Source: ZC4RG17 sp036380875 | GTDB taxonomy: Bacteria; Actinomycetota; Acidimicrobiia; Spongiisociales; ZC4RG35 | Assembly: GCA_036380875.1 (NCBI GenBank) | Contig: DASVDX010000057.1 | Span: forward strand, 1-64,000 | DNA: 64,000 nucleotides | Direction of reading: 5' to 3' | Shown here: positions 16,462 to 26,971 of the stretch, in pieces | Position numbering within the stretch: the first letter of the stretch is position 1 | Layout of the letters: each line of letters starts with the position of its first letter | Made by a program: the position numbers and the translations under genes | The notes under the pieces: generated by a model | What the model was told of the DNA's origin: nothing | The model's input: only the letters and a program-made list of their open reading frames with translations | The model's database searches: none

Positions 16462-17142
16462 CTACCGGATCAGAGCGTTGGGACGTCCCTGCTCGGAAAC
16501 GGTCGGCGTGAGCAAAGGCAGGTCCTCGGTGAGCCCGCCCCACTCCCAATGCCACGGCTCCTGGGTGGAGCGACCGCAGCGCGCCCAGGACGGATGGACC
16601 CAACCGAAGCGGGAGGCGTTCTCTTGGAGCCATGCGAACGCGGCGTCACCGCAAGAGAGGACGCGGCGACCGTTGCCGAAGTCGATGGCTCGGCCCCATC
16701 CGTGATTGGAACGGCCCGGACGGGCGATGGGCGGGCCGGAGCAGGAGCGGCCCTTTTTGACCTTCACGACAGTCTCTTCGCCAGTCACCGGATCGATCTT
16801 CTTGATCTCCTCCTCGACGACCGGGCACCGCCGCTCGTAAGCCGCCTGCTGGGCGTCCAGGCTCCTGTAGCACTCGTGGGCGACAAGGGTGATTCCGTCC
16901 TCGCGCGCTTCCTCGAGCAGCAGGGAAAGGGTGTAGGCGGCGTCGCGCTCGAGCAGGCACCCCTCGACCTCCAGCAGGCGGGTGCTCGCCATCCTGCCGT
17001 TCCGATAGCCATCCCGTATGAGATCGTCGACGAGCGCTTCGTCGGAAACGGGACCGTAGGACGGGTCACCCACCGCCGCGTGCACCGGCAGGGCCACCGC
17101 CAAGCACAAGACCAAAACCCCCACGAGTTTGGACATAGACAC
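16462..17142 (-). CDS. Secreted M15 family D-Ala-D-Ala carboxypeptidase-like peptidase
   Basis: The 226-aa product starts with a signal peptide (KLVGVLVLCLAVALPVHAA). It carries the M15/VanY zinc-site motifs SNHGWGRAIDF (His and Asp ligands) and EPWHWE (catalytic Glu region and His ligand). HECYRSLDAQ is the conserved N-terminal segment. Such enzymes trim peptidoglycan stem peptides. A Lys-rich insertion (VEEEIKKIDPVTGEETVVKV) interrupts the domain and may be a surface loop. The GTG start has GGGAG eight bases upstream; an ATG two codons later is an alternative. Confidence 0.85.
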   Translation of the reverse strand: MSMSKLVGVLVLCLAVALPVHAAVGDPSYGPVSDEALVDDLIRDGYRNGRMASTRLLEVEGCLLERDAAYTLSLLLEEAREDGITLVAHECYRSLDAQQAAYERRCPVVEEEIKKIDPVTGEETVVKVKKGRSCSGPPIARPGRSNHGWGRAIDFGNGRRVLSCGDAAFAWLQENASRFGWVHPSWARCGRSTQEPWHWEWGGLTEDLPLLTPTVSEQGRPNALIR

Positions 17143-17235
17143 GACCCGGACTCCCTGGCTGATTATGCAGGTGCATCATCGGCGTGAGAAGAGGCTTGCT
17201 TGAGTGACACCGAAGGGACTAGTCCAAGAGAACCA

Positions 17236-17268
17236 GAAGGGGCCACGCCCTCCGGGCGCGGCCCCTTC
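17236..17268 (-). terminator. Intrinsic terminator of clpC
   Basis: GAAGGGGCCACGCCC and GGGCGCGGCCCCTTC form a 15-bp stem with one G-U/A-C type imperfection and a 3-nt loop. It begins 24 nt past the clpC stop. The minus-strand tail is CTGGTTCTC, which is weakly U-rich. Confidence 0.65.
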
Positions 17269-17291
17269 GACTCCTCTGACGAGGCTCGGGC

Positions 17292-19799
<2,508 letters not shown>

Positions 19800-19988
19800 A
19801 TCAAGCCTCCCTGGCAGAGGTCGGAACCATATTGTACCCACCCCGTGTCATACCACTACGGCACTCGGCGGGTCGTCGGTCACATCTCTCGGACACTCTT
19901 GTCATTCAACCAATCGGCAGGGGCAAACCTTCCCCTGAGCGGTTGATTCAGGAATTGGGTCGAAGTGCCCGCTCCCCTTCCAGGCGGA

Positions 19989-19994
19989 TACGAT
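19989..19994 (+). promoter_or_regulatory. Putative -10 box of the polyprenyl synthase gene (leaderless)
   Basis: TACGAT ends 9 nt before the ATG at 20004 with no Shine-Dalgarno sequence between, so the transcript probably starts at or near the A of ATG. The 19800-20003 gap is the only upstream region for both this gene and the divergent clpC; nothing else was recognised in it. Confidence 0.5.
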
Positions 19995-20003
19995 GGTCCG
20001 AGC

Positions 20004-20996
20004 ATGGACGACCTACGCCAGCTGATCACTGACGATTCGGTCTGGGACGATCTCGAGCGCACCGAGACGATGCTCCTGGAGGCCGTCACCTCAGAGGACG
20101 ACTACCTCACCAAGATCGCCCAGCACCTTCTGTTGGCTGGCGGAAAGCGGTTCAGACCGCTGCTTGCGCTGCTCTCCGCCCGGTTCGGCCCCGCTCGTGA
20201 CGAACGGCGGCTCCACGCCGGTGTGGCGGTGGAGCTGATCCACGTGGGAAGCCTCTACCACGACGACGTCATCGACGAGGCCGATACCCGCCGGGGCGCC
20301 CCGTCGGTGAACGCCAACTGGTCCAACACGGTGGCGATCCTCGCCGGGGACTTCCTCATGGCCCGCGCTTCGGAGGTCGCCGCCACCCACCTCTCGCAGG
20401 AATCCGTGCGCCTCCTGGCCGCCACCTACGCCGAATTGGTCGAAGGCCAGACCCGGGAACTGCAGCTACAGGACAGCCTCGGACACTCCGTAGAGGCGTA
20501 CGAGCGGGTGATCGCCGGCAAGACGGCGTCCTTGATCCGCACCTCGGCCCGTCTCGGGGCGATGGCAGCCGATGCCGAACCGCAGATAGTGGAGGCCCTC
20601 TCCACCTGGTCGTGGGAGCTGGGCATGGTGTTCCAGATCGTCGACGACGCCCTGGACCTGGTCGCCACCGAAGAAGCGCTCGGCAAGCCGGCAGGCTCCG
20701 ACATCCGCGAAGGCACGTTCACGCGGGCGGTGCTCGAAGCCGCCCAGGGGCCCGACGGCGACCGGATCCGCGACCTCCTCGACCGCCCCCGGCCCTATCC
20801 CGACGAAAACGTCGAAGAGGTGATGCGCCTGGTACGCGAAGGCGGGTACGTGGATCGCACGCTGCAGGCGGCCATGGGCCGAGTCCGGGTGGCCCGAGAC
20901 GCCCTCAGCGTCCTGCCCGACTCCCCCACCCGCCAGATCCTCGCCTCCCTCGGCGACTACCTGGTTGCCCGGGTGGACGCCGTGCGGGAGTTCTGA
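20004..20996 (+). CDS. Polyprenyl diphosphate synthase (trans-isoprenyl, long chain)
   Basis: The 330-aa all-helical enzyme extends allylic diphosphates with IPP. Both aspartate-rich motifs are present: HDDVIDEAD (first, with the conserved GGKRFRPLL upstream) and VDDALDL (second). Length and the small residues before the first motif fit octaprenyl/heptaprenyl synthases that make the menaquinone side chain. Chain length cannot be fixed from sequence alone. The ATG at 20004 is preferred over an upstream GTG, since the -10-like TACGAT falls between the two. Confidence 0.85.
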   Translation: MDDLRQLITDDSVWDDLERTETMLLEAVTSEDDYLTKIAQHLLLAGGKRFRPLLALLSARFGPARDERRLHAGVAVELIHVGSLYHDDVIDEADTRRGAPSVNANWSNTVAILAGDFLMARASEVAATHLSQESVRLLAATYAELVEGQTRELQLQDSLGHSVEAYERVIAGKTASLIRTSARLGAMAADAEPQIVEALSTWSWELGMVFQIVDDALDLVATEEALGKPAGSDIREGTFTRAVLEAAQGPDGDRIRDLLDRPRPYPDENVEEVMRLVREGGYVDRTLQAAMGRVRVARDALSVLPDSPTRQILASLGDYLVARVDAVREF

Positions 20997-21002
20997 GCTC
21001 CC

Positions 21003-22478
21003 TCAGTTCTCGGCGCGCAGTGTCGGGAAGAGGATCACTTCCCGGATGTGCGACCGGTCGGTGAGGAGCATCACCAGCCGGTCGACCCCGATCCCCAGGC
21101 CTCCGGTGGGCGGCATGCCGTATTCGAGCGCCATGATGAAGTCCTCGTCGATCGGATGCGCCTCCTCGTCGCCGGCCGCCCGGGCGGCCGCCTGGGCTTC
21201 GAAGCGGCGCCGCTGGTCGATCGGGTCGTTCAGCTCGGTGAAGGCGTTGGCGTACTCGGAGCCGGCGATGAAGAGCTCGAAGCGGTCGGTGAGCCGGGGG
21301 TCCTCCCGGTTGCGAGCCGCCAGCGGCGAGACCTCGGTCGGGTAGTGGGTGACGAATGTCGGCTGCCAGAGCCGTTCTTCGGCCACCTCCTCGAACAACT
21401 CGAACACCAGCTTCCCCGGTCCCCAGTCGTCCTGTGGTTCGATCCCGTGACGGGCCGCCAACTCACGCAGGTCTGGGCGGTCCAGGTTCACCTCCTCGCC
21501 GACCACCTCGGAGACGACGTCTGTCAGCTTCACCCGCCGATAGGGAGGGGTCAGGTCGACCGTGCGCCCCTGGTATGTGAACCGGGTGGATCCGAGGGTC
21601 GCCTCCGCCACCGCCGAGAACACCTCTTCGACGAGGCGCATGATGTCTTCGAAGTCAGCGAAGGCCTCGTAGGACTCCAGCATGGTGAACTCGGGGTTGT
21701 GGGTGGCGTCGATCCCCTCGTTGCGGAATATGCGGCCGATCTCGAAGACCTTCTCGATTCCCCCGACGATGAGCCGCTTGAGATACAGCTCGGTGGCTAT
21801 CCGCAGGTACATGTCCTGGTCGAGAGCGTTGTGGTGGGTGCGGAACGGGCGGGCGTTGGCCCCGGTCGCCTGTGACAAGAGCACCGGCGTCTCGACCTCC
21901 ACGTAGCCCCGCGCCTCGAACTGGCGGCGCAGCTCCGAGACGATCTTCGACCTGGTGAGCGCCACCCAGCGCGACTCGGGGTTGGCTATGAGGTCCAGGT
22001 AGCGGCGGCGAGAGCGGGCCTCGACATCGGTGAGGCCATGCCACTTGTCGGGAAGGGGGCGGAGCGACTTCTGGAGGATCGTGATCTCCCCGGGCCGCAC
22101 CGACAGCTCGCCCTTCTTGGTGGTCATCACCACGCCCGTGGCGCCGACCCAGTCGCCCATGTCGATCATCTCGGCGCGGGAGAAGGCGTCGTCTCCGACC
22201 TGGCCCTTGTCGACGAAGAGCTGGATGGTGCCGCTCATGTCCTGCACCGTGAAGAAGAGCAGCTTGCCGAACGAGCGACGCAGCATCACTCGGCCGGCGA
22301 CAGACACCTCCTGGTCGGTGACCGTGCCCGGCTCGAGACCGGCGTGCTCCGCATGGAGGTCGGCAGCGAGGTGGGTGCGCTCGTAGCGGGTTGGAAGCCC
22401 TTCGGCCAGCAGTGCCTGGTACTGCTCGAGACGGCCCGCCATAAGCGGGTCGAGGGAAGGCTCCGGATGATCGGTCAC
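21003..22478 (-). CDS. lysS: Lysyl-tRNA synthetase, class II
   Basis: The 491-aa enzyme has an N-terminal OB-fold anticodon-binding domain (VSVAGRVMLRRSFGKLLFF). The class II catalytic core follows, with motif 2 FEIGRIFRNEGIDATHNPEF and motif 3 GGLGIGVDRLVMLLT. It charges tRNA-Lys. The gene is convergent with the polyprenyl synthase gene (6-nt gap). Its ATG overlaps the stop of the DUF368 transporter gene, suggesting cotranscription. Confidence 0.95.
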   Translation of the reverse strand: MTDHPEPSLDPLMAGRLEQYQALLAEGLPTRYERTHLAADLHAEHAGLEPGTVTDQEVSVAGRVMLRRSFGKLLFFTVQDMSGTIQLFVDKGQVGDDAFSRAEMIDMGDWVGATGVVMTTKKGELSVRPGEITILQKSLRPLPDKWHGLTDVEARSRRRYLDLIANPESRWVALTRSKIVSELRRQFEARGYVEVETPVLLSQATGANARPFRTHHNALDQDMYLRIATELYLKRLIVGGIEKVFEIGRIFRNEGIDATHNPEFTMLESYEAFADFEDIMRLVEEVFSAVAEATLGSTRFTYQGRTVDLTPPYRRVKLTDVVSEVVGEEVNLDRPDLRELAARHGIEPQDDWGPGKLVFELFEEVAEERLWQPTFVTHYPTEVSPLAARNREDPRLTDRFELFIAGSEYANAFTELNDPIDQRRRFEAQAAARAAGDEEAHPIDEDFIMALEYGMPPTGGLGIGVDRLVMLLTDRSHIREVILFPTLRAEN

Positions 22479-23383
22479 GGCACCGTCCCGGCCGCTTCGC
22501 CGGCCGCCTCCACGTCGGCGGCGATCGCTTTCTCCTTGCGGGTGATGAGAAGGACGACGGCTGCGCCGACGGCGGCGAGGAGCACCGGGCCCCAGATCTC
22601 ACCCGCCGGTAGCGCCAGGCTGGTCCCATTGGTGCCCTCCGGCCACGGCCACAGCACCCGCAGCGAGCCGACCATGAGGCCGACCATGGCCGCGATCACG
22701 AGGTCGTGGTAACGGTCGAGCAGGAGGTTCAGGAGCGTGGAGAAGGAAGCGAGACCGATCACACACCCCAGGGCGAAGACCAACACGGCCAGCACTCGCC
22801 GGTCGTTGACGGCGCCCAGAACCGGGGCATACATGCCCATCATCAGCAGCATGAAGGACCCGGAGACGCCGGGGAGGATCATGGCGCATATGGCGATGGC
22901 ACCGGATCCGAAGAAGACCCATAGGGGTGGATCCTCGATCGTCCCACCCCGCAAGCCGAGGAACCAGAAGGTGACGATGGCCGCCACGACGAGGATGCCC
23001 CAGGTGAGGCCGTTGGGGCGTTCCACGATCCGCCAGGCGACGAAGATCGAGCCGACGACGAGCCCGAAGAAGAGGCCTGCCATGTGGAGGGGATAGTCCT
23101 CGAGCAATCCCTCGATCAGGTGGGAGAGAGCAAGAACTGCCGAGAGGACTCCGATCAGCAGTGGGGCGATGAAACGCCACTCGATGGCCTTGAGGTCGCC
23201 GAGGAATCCCGAGAAGTCGAGGCGGACGAGAGCGCCGAGCGCTCCGGCGCCGCGACGGATCGATACGATCAGCCGCTTGTAGATGCCGAGGACGAGGGCG
23301 ACGGTTCCGCCCGAAACGCCGGGAATGAGGTCGGCGGTGCCCATGGCGAACCCGCGCAGGAAATGGGAGATGAGGGATGGCAT
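22475..23383 (-). CDS. DUF368 membrane protein, probable undecaprenyl-phosphate translocase
   Basis: The 302-aa polytopic protein has the DUF368 signature GTADLIPGVSGGTVALVLGIY near the N-terminus, repeated in inverted form as CAMILPGVSGSFMLLMMGMY. Members (PopT) have been shown to recycle the C55 lipid carrier across the membrane for envelope synthesis. The ATG at 23383 is chosen because the product then starts MPSLISHFLRGFAMG, and TACACT ends 9 nt before it. An upstream in-frame start at 23425 is less likely. Confidence 0.85.
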   Translation of the reverse strand: MPSLISHFLRGFAMGTADLIPGVSGGTVALVLGIYKRLIVSIRRGAGALGALVRLDFSGFLGDLKAIEWRFIAPLLIGVLSAVLALSHLIEGLLEDYPLHMAGLFFGLVVGSIFVAWRIVERPNGLTWGILVVAAIVTFWFLGLRGGTIEDPPLWVFFGSGAIAICAMILPGVSGSFMLLMMGMYAPVLGAVNDRRVLAVLVFALGCVIGLASFSTLLNLLLDRYHDLVIAAMVGLMVGSLRVLWPWPEGTNGTSLALPAGEIWGPVLLAAVGAAVVLLITRKEKAIAADVEAAGEAAGTVP

Positions 23384-23392
23384 CGGGCCATG

Positions 23393-23398
23393 AGTGTA
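23393..23398 (-). promoter_or_regulatory. Putative -10 box of the DUF368-lysS operon (leaderless)
   Basis: TACACT on the minus strand ends 9 nt before the ATG at 23383, with no Shine-Dalgarno sequence between. Confidence 0.45.
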
Positions 23399-23442
23399 TT
23401 CAGCGGGGCCGATTCGCCTAGACACGAGGACCGGAAGGCGGG

Positions 23443-24069
23443 ATGACCAAATACGACATCAAGAAGGACCCGAAGTACTCCTACGGGATGAAGAACAGGA
23501 CTTGGGACCTGGTAGAGGTGCCTCGCCAGCAGTTCATAGCCATCGAGGGACATGGCGATCCCAACACCAGCCCTGGCTACACCGAGGCGGTCGAGGCGCT
23601 GTTCTCCGTTGCCTACGCCATCAAGTTCGACAGCAAGAATCGCCTAGGCCGCGATTTCGTCGTCGGACCGCTGGAAGGGCTGTGGTGGGCCGACGACCCA
23701 ACGGTGTTCATCACCCGCGAGAAGGAGGCCTGGTCGTGGCGGCTCCTGGTCGCCCAGCCCGAGTGGGTCGACGAGCCGATGATCGAGAAGGCACGCGAAG
23801 CGGCCGCTTCGAAAAGGGACAACCCCTCCATCCCTGGGATCCACCATTTCGTCCTCGAGGAGGGGACGTGTGCCCAGATGCTCCATGTGGGTTCGTACGA
23901 CGACGAAGGCCCGGCGCTGGAGGACCTGCACACCCGCTTCGTGCCCGAGAACGGTCTGGAGCTGGTCGGCCTCCACCACGAGATCTACCTGAGCGACGCC
24001 CGCCGCACCGAGCCTGCCAAATTGCGGACGATCCTCCGCCAGCCGGTCCGTCGCGTATCGGCCGGCTAG
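23443..24069 (+). CDS. GyrI-like small-molecule-binding domain protein
   Basis: The 208-aa soluble protein resembles the GyrI-like/SOUL-superfamily ligand-binding domain. It has PRQQFIAIEGHGDPNTSPGY near residue 30, the aromatic-rich LEGLWWADDP, and LVGLHHEIYLSDARRTEPAK at the C-terminus. This combination is typical of standalone GyrI-like proteins, some of which hydrolyse or bind cyclic small molecules. There is no DNA-binding domain, so it is not an AraC-type regulator. GGAAGGCGGG precedes the ATG. Its end overlaps the convergent coaX gene by 4 nt. Confidence 0.78.
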   Translation: MTKYDIKKDPKYSYGMKNRTWDLVEVPRQQFIAIEGHGDPNTSPGYTEAVEALFSVAYAIKFDSKNRLGRDFVVGPLEGLWWADDPTVFITREKEAWSWRLLVAQPEWVDEPMIEKAREAAASKRDNPSIPGIHHFVLEEGTCAQMLHVGSYDDEGPALEDLHTRFVPENGLELVGLHHEIYLSDARRTEPAKLRTILRQPVRRVSAG

Positions 24070-24824
24070 CGATTCCGCTCCCACGCCACACGCAATCCAC
24101 GCAGGGTCAGGTACTCGTCCAGTCGGATCTCGTGGCGGCAGTGGGCGACCACGATCTCGGCCAGCCCTCCGGTGGCGACGATCGGCACGTCGGGTGCCTC
24201 GACCTCAGCGAGGATCCTGTCCAAGAGTCCGTCCACCAACCCGGCGTAGCCGTAGACGAGCCCGGACTGGATCGCCTCGACGGTGCTTCGCCCCACGGCC
24301 CGGGGTGGGGCGATCACGTCGACGCGACGCAGAGCGGCGGTGGCGTTCACCAGCGCCTCGGCGGCGACCTCGACACCTGGAGCGATGGCACCGCCGCGGT
24401 AGTCCCCTTCCGGCCCCACCAGGTCGACCGTGGTAGCCGTACCGAAGTCGACAGTGACGACCGGGGCGCCGTAGGCGGCGATGGCGCCGAGGGCATTGAC
24501 GATCCTGTCGGCTCCGACCTCGCGAGGGTTGTCGACCCGCAATTGCATCCCGGTTCGGGTCCCGGGACCCACGACCACAGGTTCTTGTTTCGTGAGCCGG
24601 CGCAAGGCGGCCCGCAGCGCCACGGTGGCGGCTGGCACCACCGACGACAGCGCCGCTCCGTCGAAGCCGTCGCCCACGGCACCGAGCAGCGACCACAAGA
24701 GCAACTCCCATTCGTCGGCGGTGCGGGTCGCCTGGGTGGACAGCCGCCACGTGTGCGGGCCGTCACCGTCGTCGACCCCGACGACGGTCTGAGTGTTCCC
24801 TACGTCGATCAGGAGCAGTTTCAT
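24066..24824 (-). CDS. coaX: Type III pantothenate kinase
   Basis: CoaX phosphorylates pantothenate at the first step of coenzyme A synthesis. The 252-aa product is an ASKHA-fold kinase with DVGNTQTVVG (phosphate 1 loop), GADRIVNALGA and DFGTATTVD (catalytic Asp region). It needs a monovalent cation and is not feedback-inhibited by CoA, as known for the type. It is coupled by an ATGA overlap to panC, which makes its substrate. Confidence 0.94.
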   Translation of the reverse strand: MKLLLIDVGNTQTVVGVDDGDGPHTWRLSTQATRTADEWELLLWSLLGAVGDGFDGAALSSVVPAATVALRAALRRLTKQEPVVVGPGTRTGMQLRVDNPREVGADRIVNALGAIAAYGAPVVTVDFGTATTVDLVGPEGDYRGGAIAPGVEVAAEALVNATAALRRVDVIAPPRAVGRSTVEAIQSGLVYGYAGLVDGLLDRILAEVEAPDVPIVATGGLAEIVVAHCRHEIRLDEYLTLRGLRVAWERNR

Positions 24825-25699
24825 CGTGAGTAGAGCAGTGAGGGCCGATCGAGTCTGATCCCGAGATCGGGCACGAACATCTCCCCGACGAGGTCGATGG
24901 GCAGGTTGTCGATCAGGCGCACCTCGCCGATCCGCCCTGCCACTGCCAGGAAGGCGGGTCGATCCAGGCGCTCGAGAGGGCTGGCGTCGTGCTGGGAGGC
25001 GAGGGTGACGTAGTCGACCGAGTCGAGGCGCAGGGCTCCGCGGACGATGCCGGTCAGCGCGTCTGCGCTCCGTTCGCCTGCCTCGACGGCCTCGGCGGCG
25101 GCCGCCAGCCCTCGGCTGATGGAGAGAGCCGCCTCCCGGTCGGTGATGAAGACGTTGCGGCTGGACAGGGCGAGCCCGTCACTTTCGCGTATCGTCGGGC
25201 AGCCGACCACCTCACCGGGGAAGGAGAGGTCGCGGTGCATCGTGCGAACGACGATCAGTTGCTGGTGGTCCTTGCGGCCGAAGTACGACCGGTCGGGTCG
25301 GAGGGCGGCGAACAGCTTGGCCACCACCGTGGCGACGCCGTCGAAGTGGCCCGGCCGGTGTACCCCTTCCATAATCTCTGTGACGCCCCTGACGTGGACG
25401 CTGGTGAGAGGCTCATCCGGGTACATGACGGAGAGGGGTGGAGCGAAGAGGACGTCGACTCCCGCCCGGCGGGCGAGTTCGGCGTCGCGCTCGAGGTCGC
25501 GGGGGTATCGCTCTAGATCGGCGGGGTCGTCGAACTGGAGCGGGTTGACGAAGAGAGACATCACGACCACGTCGCACTGGCGTCGGGCCGCCTCGACCAG
25601 GGAGAGGTGGCCTTCGTGGAGGTATCCCATCGTCGGGACGAGACCACGAGCCCCTTCGCCGATCGAGCGGGCCGCTTCCGGTGACTCGACGATCTCCAT
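24821..25699 (-). CDS. panC: Pantoate-beta-alanine ligase (pantothenate synthetase)
   Basis: PanC joins pantoate and beta-alanine with ATP to form pantothenate. The 292-aa product has VPTMGYLHEGHLSLVEAAR (HIGH-like motif), FGRKDHQQL and LSSRNVF (KMSKS-like). It lies between coaX and a DUF2520 dehydrogenase-like gene, so the cluster encodes consecutive steps toward phosphopantothenate. Confidence 0.95.
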   Translation of the reverse strand: MEIVESPEAARSIGEGARGLVPTMGYLHEGHLSLVEAARRQCDVVVMSLFVNPLQFDDPADLERYPRDLERDAELARRAGVDVLFAPPLSVMYPDEPLTSVHVRGVTEIMEGVHRPGHFDGVATVVAKLFAALRPDRSYFGRKDHQQLIVVRTMHRDLSFPGEVVGCPTIRESDGLALSSRNVFITDREAALSISRGLAAAAEAVEAGERSADALTGIVRGALRLDSVDYVTLASQHDASPLERLDRPAFLAVAGRIGEVRLIDNLPIDLVGEMFVPDLGIRLDRPSLLYSR

Positions 25700-25709
25700 C
25701 AGGCGTCGC

Positions 25710-26483
25710 TCACTCCAGATCCACTCCAGCCCTGAGCGCCGTGGCGCGAGCGAGCAGGCGAAACTGCTCGCCCACCTCCGGGGAGACGCTGTCGGCGGCT
25801 CGCATCTGGCCCTTCACGGTATCCAGGTCGCCGCGGGCGATGGGACCGGTGAGCGCCGCCGCCGGTCCTACGTCGAATACGTTCTCCACTACGCGGCGGG
25901 TGAGAGGCTCCACCACCCTCATGTCGACGCCGGCGGCCTCGAGAAGGTCGGCAGCCACCCCCAGCGCTTCCACGACGTAGTTGGCGGCCGCGGCGGCAGC
26001 AGCGTGATAGAGCGGCTTGGCGCTGTCGGCGAGAGAGAAGGGGCGCATGCCGAGGCTCTCGGCGAACGTCTCGAGCAAGCCGGCCAATGGATCGGAGGCG
26101 GTGATCGCAGCCCATGCCCCCGGTAGGGCGGCGGCGCCGCGTTCGGGGTCGGGAAGCGTCTGGAGAGGATGGAAGGAGCCAACCAACGCGCCCGTGGCGG
26201 CGATGGCCTCGAGGGCGTCGACAGAAGCGAAGCCAGAGACGTGGACAGCGGGGATGCCGGGATTCCATCGCGGGCCGAGGCGTTCGGCGACGTCGCGGAT
26301 GGCATCGTCGCTGACGGCGACGATTGCGAGGTCGCATCCGGGAAGAGGCTCGTCCCAGTCCAGCGCCGGGAACTCGTGCTGTGGTCTCCGAGACAGGACC
26401 CCGATGACGCGGTGACCGGCGGCTGTCGCCGCTCGGGCGAGCGACCCGCCGGCACGTCCTGCCCCGATCACCACGAGGTCCAT
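25710..26483 (-). CDS. Rossmann-fold DUF2520 protein
   Basis: The 257-aa product has an N-terminal NAD(P)-binding Rossmann fold (LVVIGAGRAGGSLARAATAA) and the helical DUF2520 domain at the C-terminus (YHAAAAAAANYVVEALGVAA). Family members sit beside panC in many bacteria. The fold resembles ketopantoate reductase-type dehydrogenases, so a role in making pantoate is plausible but unproven. It is the first gene of a three-gene operon, and TAACCT ends 7 nt before its ATG. Confidence 0.83.
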   Translation of the reverse strand: MDLVVIGAGRAGGSLARAATAAGHRVIGVLSRRPQHEFPALDWDEPLPGCDLAIVAVSDDAIRDVAERLGPRWNPGIPAVHVSGFASVDALEAIAATGALVGSFHPLQTLPDPERGAAALPGAWAAITASDPLAGLLETFAESLGMRPFSLADSAKPLYHAAAAAAANYVVEALGVAADLLEAAGVDMRVVEPLTRRVVENVFDVGPAAALTGPIARGDLDTVKGQMRAADSVSPEVGEQFRLLARATALRAGVDLE

Positions 26484-26490
26484 GTGGGGC

Positions 26491-26496
26491 AGGTTA
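26491..26496 (-). promoter_or_regulatory. Putative -10 box of the DUF2520-panC-coaX operon (leaderless)
   Basis: TAACCT on the minus strand ends 7 nt before the ATG at 26483, with no Shine-Dalgarno sequence between. Confidence 0.5.
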
Positions 26497-26546
26497 AGGC
26501 GTAGAAGCCCGCTCCGGCATCGCCGGGAGCGGGCGAGAAGAGATGT

Positions 26547-26876
26547 CTATTGCTCCAACTGGTGGCTGGTGATGACGGGCCAGTCGGCGTCCATCCGGGC
26601 TTTCATGTCCTTGTAAGACTGGCGGCGCTTCCAGAACTTCGTCTTCCACACCCGGAAGCGACGGTCGGGAGTCGAGGGTTTTTTCCCGTTGCTGTCGTCG
26701 GAGCGGTGACGACGGACATCGGGGAGGGTGAGCTCGTCGGGGTCGTCCACCATCGACAAGATCTGGTTGGCGGCGTGCCTGATCTGGCGGTGCTGCCGTT
26801 TCCGCTCCTCGCGAGCGGGCCGGGTCTCGTCGTATCCGGGGATTTCCTTGCGATGATCTCGTGCCCGTCTGGCCAT
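26547..26876 (-). CDS. Hypothetical basic protein (109 aa)
   Basis: The ATG at 26876 is chosen because GAGGAGA lies just upstream; a longer frame exists but lacks this support. The product is strongly basic and hydrophilic (MARRARDHRKEIPGY ... RRFRVWKTKFWKRRQSYKD) with no membrane segment. The charge suggests binding to nucleic acid or another polyanion, but no known domain is recognised. It lies between the folate operon and the pantothenate operon on the same strand. Confidence 0.6.
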   Translation of the reverse strand: MARRARDHRKEIPGYDETRPAREERKRQHRQIRHAANQILSMVDDPDELTLPDVRRHRSDDSNGKKPSTPDRRFRVWKTKFWKRRQSYKDMKARMDADWPVITSHQLEQ

Positions 26877-26971
26877 GGTGTCTCCTCGTGCTCGATCGGT
26901 CGGGGATCTCTCAGTCGACCGAGGAGGGCCACGAGCTGCCATCACCGCTCAACGTAGCACGGTGCGTGGAT

